A DNA stretch of 64,000 bases from JBHYDC01 sp051861205 (lineage in GTDB: Bacteria; Pseudomonadota; Alphaproteobacteria; Rhizobiales; Pleomorphomonadaceae): positions 1 through 64,000 of the forward strand of contig JBHYDC010000019.1 of assembly GCA_051861205.1 (NCBI GenBank), in the 5' to 3' direction. Below the pieces are notes generated by a model. That model made no database searches. It saw only the letters and a list, made by a program, of their open reading frames with translations, and was not told where the DNA came from. The translations under genes and the position numbers were made by a program. Positions 24,301-32,951 of the stretch are shown here, one piece after another (positions within the stretch are counted from its first letter, which is position 1; the number at the start of each line of letters is the position of its first letter).

Positions 24301-24579
24301 TCAAACACCTGATGTTCGTTTCTTATGCCGGGCCACGATCCGGCCAAGAACGTCTTCGATCGGAATGGCCGTCGAGGGATCCTTCAGAAATTCCTCATGT
24401 CCCGGCACCACCACCTCTTTTAGCCAGCGCTCCATCGCCTCGTCGCGGGCTTGCAACGCGCGCAAGCCATCGCGGATCACCTCGCTTTCCGAGGCATAGT
24501 CCCCGGCTTCCACCTTGGCGCGGACCATGTCTGCCATCTCAATGGGTAGCGTTATGCTGAGGGCTCGGGTAGACCGCAT
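24301..24579 (-). CDS. ParD-like (ribbon-helix-helix) antitoxin, orphan
   Basis: This 92-residue protein begins with a ribbon-helix-helix DNA-binding domain (TRALSITLPIEMADMV, then YASESEVIRDGLRAL), as in ParD/CopG-type antitoxins. The tail (about 50-92) would wrap a RelE/ParE-type toxin. AGGAGA lies before ATG 24579, so it looks expressed. No toxin gene is present: only 48 bases separate its stop from deoB, and adenosine deaminase starts 74 bases on the other side. Either the toxin was lost, or the protein acts as a free-standing regulator of the flanking nucleoside genes. It points against the surrounding operon. Confidence 0.8.
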   Translation of the reverse strand: MRSTRALSITLPIEMADMVRAKVEAGDYASESEVIRDGLRALQARDEAMERWLKEVVVPGHEEFLKDPSTAIPIEDVLGRIVARHKKRTSGV

Positions 24580-24653
24580 GTCACGTCTCCTCGTTGGTTC
24601 GCCAACGATACGATTAAATCCTATTCCCATCCATCTGAAGGCTGATCCGCTTC

Positions 24654-25628
24654 ATGACCCGCGCTCTCCCCAAGGTCGAATTGCACTGCCATATCGAAGG
24701 CGCCGCGCCGCCGGATCTCGTGCGCGAGAAGGCCGCGCATTACGGCATCGACGTCTCCAAGCTGTTCGATGAGACTGGCAGCTACGCTTGGTCGGACTTC
24801 TCGTCGTTCATCACCGCCTATGACGGGGCGGCCGCCGTGTTTCGCTCGTTCGAGGACTATTCGGACCTTGCCGCCCGCTACCTCACCGCCTCGGCCGAAG
24901 AGGGCGTTATCTACACCGAGGTCTTCGTCTCGCCCGACCACGCCCGGCGCACCGGCATTTCCTATCTCGATTACATCGGCGGCATCGCCGATGGCATGGC
25001 CCGGGCGGAAGCGTCACACGGCATCATCGGCCGCATTGTCCCCCTCATCGAGCGACATTTCGGGCCGGAAACCGCGATTTCGGCTGCCAAGACGGCGGTT
25101 GCAAACCTCATCCCCGAGGTCGTCGGCTTCGGCATGGCGGGCGACGAGCGGCTCTGGACCCCGGCCGAATTCGCACCCGCCTTCATGATCGCGCATGAAG
25201 CCGGCCTGCCGCTCACCTCCCACGCAGGCGAACTTTGCGGCTGGGAAGAAGTGCGCGATACGCTCGACGCCATCCCCGTCCGCCGCATCGGTCATGGTGT
25301 GCGCTCGATCGAAAACCCCGATCTCGTCCGCCGCCTTGCCGGCGAAGGCATCGTGCTCGAATGTTGCCCCGGCTCGAACATCGCGCTCGGCGTCTTCCCC
25401 GATTTCAAGAGCCACCCCTTCCGCAGCCTGCGCGACGCGGGCGTGATCGTCACCCTCAATTCCGACGATCCCCCGTTTTTCTGGACTTCGATGGGCCGCG
25501 AATATGAGATCGCGGCAACCGAGATGGGCTTGTCGGAGACAGACCTCCTCGCCGTCACCCGCGCGGGCATCGAAGCGGCCTTCTGCGACGAGGCTACGAA
25601 GGCGCGTCTGCGGGCTCGCCTTGGTTGA
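24654..25628 (+). CDS. add: Adenosine (or adenine) deaminase
   Basis: This 324-residue zinc enzyme deaminates adenosine to inosine, feeding the phosphorylase above. Zinc and catalytic residues are His11/His13 in ELHCHIEGA, SHAGE (189-193) with the catalytic Glu, GHG (213-215), and NSDDP with Asp271/Asp272. The first motif reads HCHIEG, with Glu where many adenosine deaminases have Asp (HLHLDG); adenine deaminases of the same family often have Glu, so adenine remains possible. Surrounding nucleoside genes favour adenosine. Confidence 0.85.
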   Translation: MTRALPKVELHCHIEGAAPPDLVREKAAHYGIDVSKLFDETGSYAWSDFSSFITAYDGAAAVFRSFEDYSDLAARYLTASAEEGVIYTEVFVSPDHARRTGISYLDYIGGIADGMARAEASHGIIGRIVPLIERHFGPETAISAAKTAVANLIPEVVGFGMAGDERLWTPAEFAPAFMIAHEAGLPLTSHAGELCGWEEVRDTLDAIPVRRIGHGVRSIENPDLVRRLAGEGIVLECCPGSNIALGVFPDFKSHPFRSLRDAGVIVTLNSDDPPFFWTSMGREYEIAATEMGLSETDLLAVTRAGIEAAFCDEATKARLRARLG

Positions 25629-25722
25629 GCGCAATTGTGGTGGAGAGACCGCATCAGTGTTTGTCCCGCTCGGTCCCACCTTGTAGGCTCATGCGGTTTT
25701 GACGGAAAAGGCGAGGTGCCCC

Positions 25723-26352
25723 ATGCAGGGCGTGAAGGTCATCGATCATCCCCTGGTGCAGCACAAGCTCACGATCATGCGGCGCAAGGAAACCTCCACC
25801 GCCAGCTTCCGGCGTCTTCTGCGTGAAATTTCCACGCTGCTTTGCTACGAAGTCACGCGAGATCTTGAGCTGACCGAAGTCGAGATCGAAACGCCGCTGG
25901 AGACGATGCATGCTCCGGTCCTCGTCGGCAAAAAACTGGTGTTCGCCTCCGTGCTGCGTGCCGGCAACGGGCTGCTTGAAGGCATGCTGGATCTCGTGCC
26001 CGCCGCCCGCGTCGCCCATATCGGCATCTACCGCGACCACGAAACGCTCCAGCCGGTCGAATACTACTTCAAGGCCCCGGCGGATCTTTCCGATCGCCTC
26101 ACCATCGTCGTGGACCCCATGCTCGCCACTGCCAATTCCTCGGTCGCGGCAGTTCGCAAGCTGAAGGAACGCGGCGCGAAAGACATCCGCTTCGTCTGCC
26201 TGCTCGCCGCCCCGGAAGGCATACGCCACTTTACCGAGGAGCATCCGGACGTGCCGGTCTTCACAGCCGCCATCGACAGCCATCTCAACGAGAAAGGCTA
26301 TATCGTGCCGGGCCTTGGCGACGCCGGCGACCGGATGTACGGCACGAAGTAA
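25723..26352 (+). CDS. upp: Uracil phosphoribosyltransferase
   Basis: This 209-residue enzyme makes UMP from uracil and PRPP, salvaging the base released by deoA and cdd activity. The PRPP-binding segment VVDPMLATANSSV is at about 129-141 and the uracil-binding C-terminal part GYIVPGLGDAGDRMYGT is present. ATG 25723, preceded by GAGG, gives the family's standard length; an upstream TTG at 25699 would add eight non-conserved residues. It sits 94 bases after the deaminase gene. Confidence 0.95.
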   Translation: MQGVKVIDHPLVQHKLTIMRRKETSTASFRRLLREISTLLCYEVTRDLELTEVEIETPLETMHAPVLVGKKLVFASVLRAGNGLLEGMLDLVPAARVAHIGIYRDHETLQPVEYYFKAPADLSDRLTIVVDPMLATANSSVAAVRKLKERGAKDIRFVCLLAAPEGIRHFTEEHPDVPVFTAAIDSHLNEKGYIVPGLGDAGDRMYGTK

Positions 26353-26439
26353 CGGCGCTGCGCAGGCGACCACCGGATCCTTAATCCAACCGCAAGCACT
26401 CGGCACCCATCATCGCCCCTCCGCTCGTGAGGGACCGTT

Positions 26440-26949
26440 ATGCTGCGTATGGCTCTGTGGCTGCTCGGTGCGGCCGTTATCGCGGCGTTGTGGGGGCCAG
26501 ACCTCTTGAAGATGCCCGGCCCTGTCGATCAGCCCGTAGCCCCCGCCGTCGCGGCGGTCCCAAGCGCCGGCGCCCGGCTTGGCGATGTGGTCATCCCGGC
26601 GGATGCGCGCGGTCAGTTCACCGTCACCGGCAAAGTCGACGGCCGCAGCTTCGCCATGCTGGCCGATACCGGGGCGACTACGGTCGCGCTGCGTGCGAGC
26701 ACGGCCCGCAGCCTCGGCATTTTTCCCGCCCCGGCCGATTTCACCACCGCCGTCTCAACCGCGAACGGCCAAGCCTTCGCCGCTCCGGTCACGCTCGCCA
26801 CCCTCGCCGTCGGCCGTATCGAACTCCGCCGTGTCGAGGCGCTGGTGCTGCCGGACGAGGCGCTTGGCGTCAATCTGCTCGGCATGAGTTTTCTGAAGCG
26901 TCTATCCAGCTTTCACATGGTCGACGGCCGGCTCGTGCTCACGCAATAG
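26440..26949 (+). CDS. Retropepsin-like aspartic protease, membrane-anchored
   Basis: This 169-residue protein belongs to the clan AA (TIGR02281-type) aspartic proteases of proteobacteria. One N-terminal membrane segment (about 4-18) is followed by a Pro/Ala-rich linker and a single retropepsin-like domain with the active-site DTGA at 76-79 (MLADTGATTVALR). The C-terminal strand NLLGMSFLKRLSSF is the family's closing motif. It would act as a dimer in the periplasm. Physiological substrate unknown. GAGGGAC lies close before the ATG. Confidence 0.82.
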   Translation: MLRMALWLLGAAVIAALWGPDLLKMPGPVDQPVAPAVAAVPSAGARLGDVVIPADARGQFTVTGKVDGRSFAMLADTGATTVALRASTARSLGIFPAPADFTTAVSTANGQAFAAPVTLATLAVGRIELRRVEALVLPDEALGVNLLGMSFLKRLSSFHMVDGRLVLTQ

Positions 26950-27008
26950 AGCGTTTCCTCGTCCGTCAACCAGCTTCCAATTAACGGGGAAACGGCACTA
27001 GCGCCGGG

Positions 27009-27632
27009 CTACCCAGCCGCCGCCAGCGGAAGCCCGAGGTCGCGCAATTCGCTGCGCAGCGTCGCCGCATCGCGAAAATGGAGGGCGGCCATGCCTGTTG
27101 CCTTTGCGCCCGCCACATTCCGCTCGGAATCGTCGATGAACACCGCCGTCTCCGGCACGATGCCGTTGCGGCCGAGCAGCAGGCGATAGATCGCCGGATC
27201 GGGTTTCAGCACCCGCTCGTCGCCGGAGACCACCGTGTCCCGGAAAATCGTCAGAAACGGAAACCGCTCGCGGGCTTCGGCCAGCTTTTCCGTGGAGAAA
27301 TTCGTGATGGCGTAAAGCGGCACGCCCGCCGCATGAAGCTCCATGAGCAGCTCCACGCTCCCAGGAACCGGTCCGGGCACCATCGCATGCCATTGCTCGT
27401 TATAAGCCCGGATCAGGTCGGCATGAGCGGGAAACAGCGCGATCCGCTCCGCCACTGCCTCGGCCCAGGACCGGCCGCGATCCTGTTCGAGGTTCCAAGC
27501 ATCGGTGCAAACCTCGGCGAGGAACCATTCCATCCGGGCTTCGTCCGGGATCAGCTTGCGATAGAGATTGCGCGGGTTCCATTCGATCAGAACATTGCCG
27601 ATATCGAACACCACGGTTGAAATGCGGGCCAT
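27009..27632 (-). CDS. HAD-family phosphatase (YihX-like)
   Basis: This 207-residue cytoplasmic hydrolase belongs to the haloacid dehalogenase superfamily. Motif I is FDIGNVLIEW with nucleophile Asp10; the usual second Asp is Gly, as in YihX-like and some dehalogenase-type members. Motif II is in ITNFST (about 108-113), Lys is in VLKPDP (about 141-146), and motif IV is FIDDSERN (about 164-171). It has the short alpha-helical cap of the subfamily (about 15-85). Sugar 1-phosphates are known substrates of related proteins; a link to the nucleoside genes is not shown. Confidence 0.82.
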   Translation of the reverse strand: MARISTVVFDIGNVLIEWNPRNLYRKLIPDEARMEWFLAEVCTDAWNLEQDRGRSWAEAVAERIALFPAHADLIRAYNEQWHAMVPGPVPGSVELLMELHAAGVPLYAITNFSTEKLAEARERFPFLTIFRDTVVSGDERVLKPDPAIYRLLLGRNGIVPETAVFIDDSERNVAGAKATGMAALHFRDAATLRSELRDLGLPLAAAG

Positions 27633-27813
27633 GGACGCTTTCCAAATTTCAAAGGGCGATTACGCCAAGCCAAGCCGTTCCAGGGCCTGTAGCGTCGTCA
27701 AGGATACCCTGCAAACTCCAGGGTTTCGCCAGGAGGCCATTCTTGCCATCCAGCCGTTCCCTTAAGGTTCAGCCGATCTCACCTCAAACGAACGGGCTGC
27801 AGCAACCCCAAGT

Positions 27814-29457
27814 TCAGCGCGCCACGCGCAAGCCGGTCTGCAAGCGCTCGGCGGCACCGCGTAGGATGATTTTGACCACGACCACGCCGTCCGAGCTCAC
27901 CACGTCGCTGAGCTGCCCGCCGATCCGGCGAACTGCCATGCGCAGCGCCGCGAAGGCCAGTTGCCAATCAGCCACCACGGCGCTGTCGACGTTGGTTTCC
28001 ATGCTGCTCGGCGTCGCTTTGATGGTAACGCCCACGGTTTCGAAATTGATGCCCCGGATTTCCACCGACATGGAAGCCGGTGCATATCCAAGCCGCGCAT
28101 AGGCCACCAGCAGGCCAAGGCGTATCGAGGCTTTCAAGTCAACCGCCCCACCCGCGACGACCGGGCCTTCTGCGACGGTATTGACCATTGAAATCATGCC
28201 GGCCCCTGCCGCCGCCGTCAGCCATTCGGTGGCGAAGGGCGAAGCTTCGATCTGCACGTCGGCCGGCTTGTCCGTGCCGCCTAGCAGCGCCATGCAGCTT
28301 TCCAGCATGAGCTTGAGTTCAAACTCGCGGCGCATCGAGGCCTGGAATTTATTGCTTGCCTCGCCGGACTGTTCGTCCGCCGCCAGCCGCGCGCGGTGCA
28401 GATCGCCCACATCGGCGAACAGCACCAAATTGGTCGGCTTCCGCGTGTCCACGCCGATCAAAAGGCTGGCCATCAGCGCGTAATTTGCCCCGCTGCTGGT
28501 AATGATTTCTACCAGCCGGCGCTCCAAGCCATAGGCCTCAACGTGTTCGCGCAATACCTGCCGTGTTCCGGTCGCCACGTCGCGCACCACCAGCGGCACG
28601 GTCGATTGTGTGCGAACCACATCACGCCCGAACAGCGCCGAGGCCGCCGGATTGGCAAAGGCGGGGGATCCGTCCGCCGCCAGTTGCACGACGCCGAAGG
28701 GCGATGATTCCAGCAAGGTATCGGCGACTAGCACCTTGGTGCGCCAAATCTCGCCAAGCTCCGTACGGAAGCGCTCGATCTGGCCGGCGAGGATGCCGAT
28801 TTCCGTCCGGCCTGATTTCAGCGGTTCGCCTGAGTCGGCCTGCGCGGGATCGCCAAGCGCCCGCGTGACGACCGCCACGATCCGGCCAACCGGGATCGTC
28901 ACGAAGAGCACGATGATCGCCGCCCCGAACACCGCCGCGATGGTGCCGGCCACCAACGCCACGAAAACGAGGCGTTCGTGAACCAGTTCCTGCTGTGCAA
29001 AGATCGGCTTGGTTTCGACACGGGTGAGAATATGGAACGGCGTGCCCGTCGCGGCCGGTGGGTAATAGAGTTCGAGGCGCGTCGGATCCTCGACCGCGTA
29101 GACCTTGTTGCGGCTTCTCTCGATCGCTTCCAGGCTGGTATCGGTCTTCTCCCCGAAAACCTCCTGGAGATGGCCGGACTGATCGAAGATGGCGCCGCCG
29201 CGAATGGCGTTGATCACCACGAGGCGCGTCGTCACCCGGTTGATCTCTTCGGCCTTCGTCTGATATCGCGGATCGATCGCAGCGTTGAAAAGACGGCCGG
29301 TTTCCTCATGGATCAGCATCTGCTGATCCATCACATTATCCCGGTTCACAGCCATGCCCGTGCCGTAGACGCCGCCGGAGACGACGACGAAAAGCACGAC
29401 CACCGCGACCCAGGCGATCGATGCATAGCTTCTTTTTCGCCTGCCGAGGTATGCCAC
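27814..29457 (-). CDS. Membrane sensor-like protein with HAMP and PAS regions, no canonical kinase motifs
   Basis: This 547-residue protein has a short basic N terminus, a first membrane segment (about 12-33), a periplasmic domain (about 35-160), a second membrane segment (163-187), a HAMP-like stretch with coiled-coil character (about 188-245), and a PAS-like domain (about 247-370; SSPFGVVQLAADGS). The last 180 residues show no H-box His and no N or G boxes. The end (LRMAVRRIGGQL...) loosely recalls a degenerate ATPase domain. It may be a pseudokinase or a phosphotransferase-like scaffold. The start is GTG with GAAGGG upstream, and a TTAA-N7-TTAA box lies 88 bases before it. Known function: none that I recognise. 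Confidence 0.65.
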   Translation of the reverse strand: MAYLGRRKRSYASIAWVAVVVLFVVVSGGVYGTGMAVNRDNVMDQQMLIHEETGRLFNAAIDPRYQTKAEEINRVTTRLVVINAIRGGAIFDQSGHLQEVFGEKTDTSLEAIERSRNKVYAVEDPTRLELYYPPAATGTPFHILTRVETKPIFAQQELVHERLVFVALVAGTIAAVFGAAIIVLFVTIPVGRIVAVVTRALGDPAQADSGEPLKSGRTEIGILAGQIERFRTELGEIWRTKVLVADTLLESSPFGVVQLAADGSPAFANPAASALFGRDVVRTQSTVPLVVRDVATGTRQVLREHVEAYGLERRLVEIITSSGANYALMASLLIGVDTRKPTNLVLFADVGDLHRARLAADEQSGEASNKFQASMRREFELKLMLESCMALLGGTDKPADVQIEASPFATEWLTAAAGAGMISMVNTVAEGPVVAGGAVDLKASIRLGLLVAYARLGYAPASMSVEIRGINFETVGVTIKATPSSMETNVDSAVVADWQLAFAALRMAVRRIGGQLSDVVSSDGVVVVKIILRGAAERLQTGLRVAR

Positions 29458-29544
29458 CCGCGACCCTTCGCCTTCAGTCCTTAACCGACGAAGACTGCGC
29501 TTCGTCCCATCCGACTCTCGGTCACAATCAGACGCCTAAACGCT

Positions 29545-29559
29545 TTAAATTGCGGTTAA
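29545..29559 (-). promoter_or_regulatory. CtrA-type box upstream of the HAMP-PAS protein
   Basis: TTAA-N7-TTAA occurs exactly at 29545-29548 and 29556-29559 (on the gene strand TTAACCGCAATTTAA). It lies in an AT-rich island (about 29530-29600, with an 11-base TA-rich run that could hold a -10 element). The spacing equals the CtrA consensus of alphaproteobacteria. By-eye match only. Confidence 0.5.
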
Positions 29560-29628
29560 GCCTATATATATTAATGTTAAAGCATCTATTTCCGCTTTGG
29601 ACGCCGCTATCCGGCTGGGCCCTGGAAA

Positions 29629-30063
29629 TCAATGGCCTGCCCGCGCTATAACGGCGATTTCGACGAGGTTTTCCACCGTCGATCGAATCCGGCTTTCCAT
29701 CTCATGATTTAAGGCCGTATCGCCGAAATCGGGTACCTCGATCGTAATCATGCGGTGTCCGACCATGCGGCCCGATAGCGGCTCGATGCGGCCGGGATGG
29801 GCCTTGTCGTAGGCCGCGACAAAAGCCTTCCGTTCGTCGTCGGAAAAATGGCAGACCTCGAAAATCGCGGGCAGATAGGCGGCCGGAATCGGGGTGGCGT
29901 AGTTCGGATTGGAAATCTGGCTGATGAAACCGCGCGTCGTTCCCAGCGTCTCCGCGATCCGTTGGCGCATGCCGGAGGGCCGAGCTTCCAAAACAGCCCG
30001 GAAAATCGCCTTGTAGGAGGTGACCGGATCCACGTCGTCGGTCGGCATGGGCATCGATTTCAT
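29629..30063 (-). CDS. Small HTH-containing protein, putative regulator
   Basis: This 144-residue protein has a Cro/C1-like helix-turn-helix around residues 33-50 (RQRIAETLGTTRGFISQI) and a longer helical part with YATPIPAAYLPAIFEVCHFS. The C-terminal third (about 95-144) contains IEVPDFGD and a helix with EMESRIRSTVENLVEIA. I do not recognise a named family. It starts 31 bases after the dhaK stop on the same strand, so it is probably the last gene of the carbohydrate operon and could be its regulator, though the operator upstream of the operon (42638-42654) looks like a ROK-type site. Confidence 0.6.
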   Translation of the reverse strand: MKSMPMPTDDVDPVTSYKAIFRAVLEARPSGMRQRIAETLGTTRGFISQISNPNYATPIPAAYLPAIFEVCHFSDDERKAFVAAYDKAHPGRIEPLSGRMVGHRMITIEVPDFGDTALNHEMESRIRSTVENLVEIAVIARAGH

Positions 30064-30094
30064 GTCCGTTCCAGGGTGGGCCGCACCGCGGTTG

Positions 30095-31078
30095 TCACGT
30101 TTTCAGGGCAGGGGTGCGCGCGGGGGCATCCCAAAGCTCAAGCCGATCGTCGTTGAGTTGACTGAGGGTCAGCGAAAAGCCGTTCATGTCGAGCGATGTC
30201 GCGAAGCTGCCGACGAGGCTTCGCTCGATCACGATCCCCGCCTCGCCAAGCTGGCAGCGCGCGGCACCGCTGGCAATGTAAAGTTCGGGCAGCGGCATGC
30301 CGCCGAGGCCGTTGACGATCATCAGATGGCGGGCGCTTGCATCGAACCCCTCGTCCGCCCGGATGGCATCCAGCATCTGGTGCACCAGAACCGACGCGCT
30401 GGCCATGGGAAGGCGCCGGGTGCCCGGCTCGCCGTGAATGCCGACGCCAAACTCTACCTCGTCGGCCGCCAGCGTGAAGGGTGGCGCGCCAAGCTCGGGC
30501 GCCGTGGATCCAGACAGCGCGATGCCGATCGATCGTGTCGCGTTCGACACGGCGGCGCCCAGTTCCGCCAGGGATTGCAGGTTCGCTCCGCGCTCGGCCG
30601 CCGCACCTAGGATCTTTTCCACCGCCAGCGTTCCGGCCACCCCCCGCCGGCCGGAGCCGTTGGGCCCGCGCCCCACCGCCACGTCATCGGCCACGATCAC
30701 GGTCGCCACCGGAAAATCGGCAAGCTCGGAGGCGATCTCGAAGTTCATCCGGTCGCCGTCGTAGTTCTTCACGATGAAGAGCACGCCCGCGCCCTGGTTC
30801 GCGCGCGCCGCCGCCGCCACGATCTGATCGGGCGTCGGCGAGGTGAACACCCGCCCCGGACAGGCCGCGTCCAGCATGCCCGGCCCCACGAACCCGGCAT
30901 GCATCGGCTCGTGTCCCGATCCGCCGCCCGATACCAGCGCCACCTTGCCGGGCACGAAATGGCGCCGGTGCACGCAGCGCGCCGTCTCGTCCCACGCCAC
31001 CAGATCGGCATGCGCGGCCACAAGCCCTTTCAGATAATCCGCGGCATAATCCGCAGGGTCGTCGAGGATCCGCTTCAT
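30095..31078 (-). CDS. dhaK: Dihydroxyacetone kinase subunit DhaK, PTS-type
   Basis: This 327-residue protein is the ketose-binding subunit of a PTS-dependent kinase. His215 in GIHGEPG is the residue that covalently holds the ketone as a hemiaminal. His56 in GGGSGHEP and Asp109 in KNYDGD are the acid/base residues. No ATP-binding domain is present; phosphate would come from DhaL-ADP. An upstream open frame lies within the Enzyme I gene; ATG 31078 overlaps that gene's stop (ATGA). The insert around 135-147 (GRGPNGSGRRG) is typical. Substrate may be dihydroxyacetone or a larger ketose such as erythrulose. Confidence 0.88.
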   Translation of the reverse strand: MKRILDDPADYAADYLKGLVAAHADLVAWDETARCVHRRHFVPGKVALVSGGGSGHEPMHAGFVGPGMLDAACPGRVFTSPTPDQIVAAAARANQGAGVLFIVKNYDGDRMNFEIASELADFPVATVIVADDVAVGRGPNGSGRRGVAGTLAVEKILGAAAERGANLQSLAELGAAVSNATRSIGIALSGSTAPELGAPPFTLAADEVEFGVGIHGEPGTRRLPMASASVLVHQMLDAIRADEGFDASARHLMIVNGLGGMPLPELYIASGAARCQLGEAGIVIERSLVGSFATSLDMNGFSLTLSQLNDDRLELWDAPARTPALKT

Positions 31079-32640
31079 CGTCCTTGCCGCCAGGTTTCGA
31101 TCGCCTGCCTCACCCGCGAAAGCGCAGCCGGCGCCACCGATACCGACCGGATCCCGCTCGTCAGTAGCGCCGGCAACACGGCAGGATCGGCCGCCGCATC
31201 GCCGCAAACCGCCAGCGGCAAGCCCCGCCGCGCCGCGCTCTCCACCGCGATCGCGATCAGCCGCTGCACTGCCGGCGCCTCCGCCTCGTCGAGCCCGATC
31301 AGGTCCGGCGCCTCCCGATCTGCCGCGAACACATGCTGCACCAGATCATTGGTTCCGATCGACGCAAACGCCACATCGAACAAATCCAGCGTCAGCGCCG
31401 CCGCCGGCACCTCCACCATCATGCCGATCTGTACGTCGCCGGCCGGAACCCGCGCGCCGCGAAGAGCGTGGAGTTCTGCCTGCACCAACGCGCGCGCCCG
31501 CTCCACTTCGGCGGGAATGGCCACCATCGGAAACATCACCCCGAACGGCCGGATCGCGGCGGCGCGCAGCAGCGCCCGCGCCTGAAGGCGAAACACCTCC
31601 GGCCGCGCCAGCGAAAGCCGCAGGCCCCGCAGCCCGAGGGCGGGGTTCTTCTCCAACCGGCCGATCCAGGGCAGGGCCTTGTCCCCGCCCGCATCCATGG
31701 TCCGGATCGTCACGGGCCGCTCGCCCGCCCACTCCAGCACCCGGCGATAGGCGGCTAGCTGCTCGTCCTCGCCGGGCGGTTGATCGCGGCCGCGAAACAG
31801 GAACTCGGTGCGCACCAGCCCGATCCCGTCGCAGGACGCCGGATCCAGCCCCGCGAGATCGCCGAGCCCATCGATATTGATCATAACGCTGATCCTGCCG
31901 GCTCCCCCCTTCGCCGCCGGCACCGCTGCGGGCCGGGCCGGGGTGCCCGCCGGAACGAGCATGCGGTCTGCCTCCAAAGGCGAGGCGATCAGCCGCCCCT
32001 CGTCCGCCAAGAGCACCGCCTCGCGGTGAGCGGCACCCGGCAACGGATAGGTTCCAACCAGCATGGGAATGCCGCGTGCCCGCGCCAAAATGGCGGCATG
32101 GCCGTTGATCCCCCCGCCCGAGGTCACGATACCGGCGCGTTCGGGCCAGTGCCATTCGATCAAGGCGGAGGGCATCACATCCGCCGCCACCACAATTCCG
32201 CCCGCGGGAATACTCACGGCCAGATGCCCGACGGCGCCGATCAGGTGCCGCTCCAAACGCTCCATCACATCGGTGAGATCCACCGCCCGCGCTGCCAGCG
32301 TTTCGTCGCCGGAGCTTTCAAATTCGCGCGCAAGCTTTGCGATCGCCCCCCGCCATCGCTCGATCGGCGACCCCGCGCGCTCGCCGCCCTCGGTCCCAGT
32401 CAGGTCCATCGCCAGGAGTTCGAGTTGAAACTCCACGATCCCGGCCAGCGATCGGTCCACGCGCCCGGCAAGCGCCGTCAACTCGCGCTCAGTCGCCCTC
32501 ATGGCGCCCGCCACATCGTCGGCGCTGAAGCTCGCCCGCGTCCAGTCGATCAGCCCCGGCCGGCCGCCAATGTGAACGAGCGGACCGGCGATCGATCCCG
32601 GCGACGCGCGTCGGCCGTGGAATTCCTCACGGGCCGGCAT
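31075..32640 (-). CDS. Dedicated PTS Enzyme I (phosphoenolpyruvate-protein phosphotransferase)
   Basis: This 521-residue protein takes phosphate from PEP and passes it to HPr. The helical HPr-binding and swivelling domains come first. The active His181 is in GGGINGHAAILARARGIPML; canonical Enzyme I reads TSHAAI, so the residue before His is Gly here. The PEP domain has IGLVRTEFLF, RTMDAGGDK, FGVMFPM, MMVEVPAA, ASIGTNDL and the catalytic Cys in LAVCGDAAADP. It is shorter than general PtsI (about 570) because the C terminus is compact. It overlaps HPr by 14 bases upstream and dhaK downstream. Its position equals the Enzyme I part of fused DhaM proteins, so its partner is the DHA-type kinase. 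Confidence 0.85.
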   Translation of the reverse strand: MPAREEFHGRRASPGSIAGPLVHIGGRPGLIDWTRASFSADDVAGAMRATERELTALAGRVDRSLAGIVEFQLELLAMDLTGTEGGERAGSPIERWRGAIAKLAREFESSGDETLAARAVDLTDVMERLERHLIGAVGHLAVSIPAGGIVVAADVMPSALIEWHWPERAGIVTSGGGINGHAAILARARGIPMLVGTYPLPGAAHREAVLLADEGRLIASPLEADRMLVPAGTPARPAAVPAAKGGAGRISVMINIDGLGDLAGLDPASCDGIGLVRTEFLFRGRDQPPGEDEQLAAYRRVLEWAGERPVTIRTMDAGGDKALPWIGRLEKNPALGLRGLRLSLARPEVFRLQARALLRAAAIRPFGVMFPMVAIPAEVERARALVQAELHALRGARVPAGDVQIGMMVEVPAAALTLDLFDVAFASIGTNDLVQHVFAADREAPDLIGLDEAEAPAVQRLIAIAVESAARRGLPLAVCGDAAADPAVLPALLTSGIRSVSVAPAALSRVRQAIETWRQGR

Positions 32641-32929
32641 CGGCGGGCTCCGGCTTCAGGTCGAAATTCCGCTTCACCAGCGCCACCAGTTCCGTCACGG
32701 CGTCACCGGCGTCGCTTCCAGAAGCGCGGAAGTAGATGCGGCCGTCTTTTTTCAACCGCGTCGCCATCACCTGCACGATGCTCTTGGCATCGCTCCACGG
32801 CCCACCCGGCGCCGAAGACACGTCGATGCGAGCGGCGAAAACACGCGCTGCCTGGGTCAGCTTCACCGATGGGCGGGCGTGTAAGCCCACGTCGTCGGTA
32901 ACCACTGCATCGCCGTGCACGAAGTTCAA
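32627..32929 (-). CDS. HPr-like phosphocarrier protein
   Basis: This 100-residue protein has the HPr fold. GLHARPSVKLTQ carries the phosphoryl-accepting His17, and Ser50 in DAKSIVQVM is at the regulatory serine position. The start is TTG 32929, supported by GGGGAGG 5 bases before it; no ATG or GTG fits the family start. It lies between the EIIA (DhaM) gene and Enzyme I, overlapping the latter by 14 bases. It is the middle carrier of the dedicated PEP relay. Confidence 0.88.
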   Translation of the reverse strand: MNFVHGDAVVTDDVGLHARPSVKLTQAARVFAARIDVSSAPGGPWSDAKSIVQVMATRLKKDGRIYFRASGSDAGDAVTELVALVKRNFDLKPEPADAGP

Positions 32930-32951
32930 CTTGGCCTCCCCACGCTACCCA

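Noticed and set aside
26950..27008. Inverted repeat CGTTTCC/GGAAACG after the retropepsin gene as a terminator
   Set aside because: The loop is about 30 bases and no T run follows.
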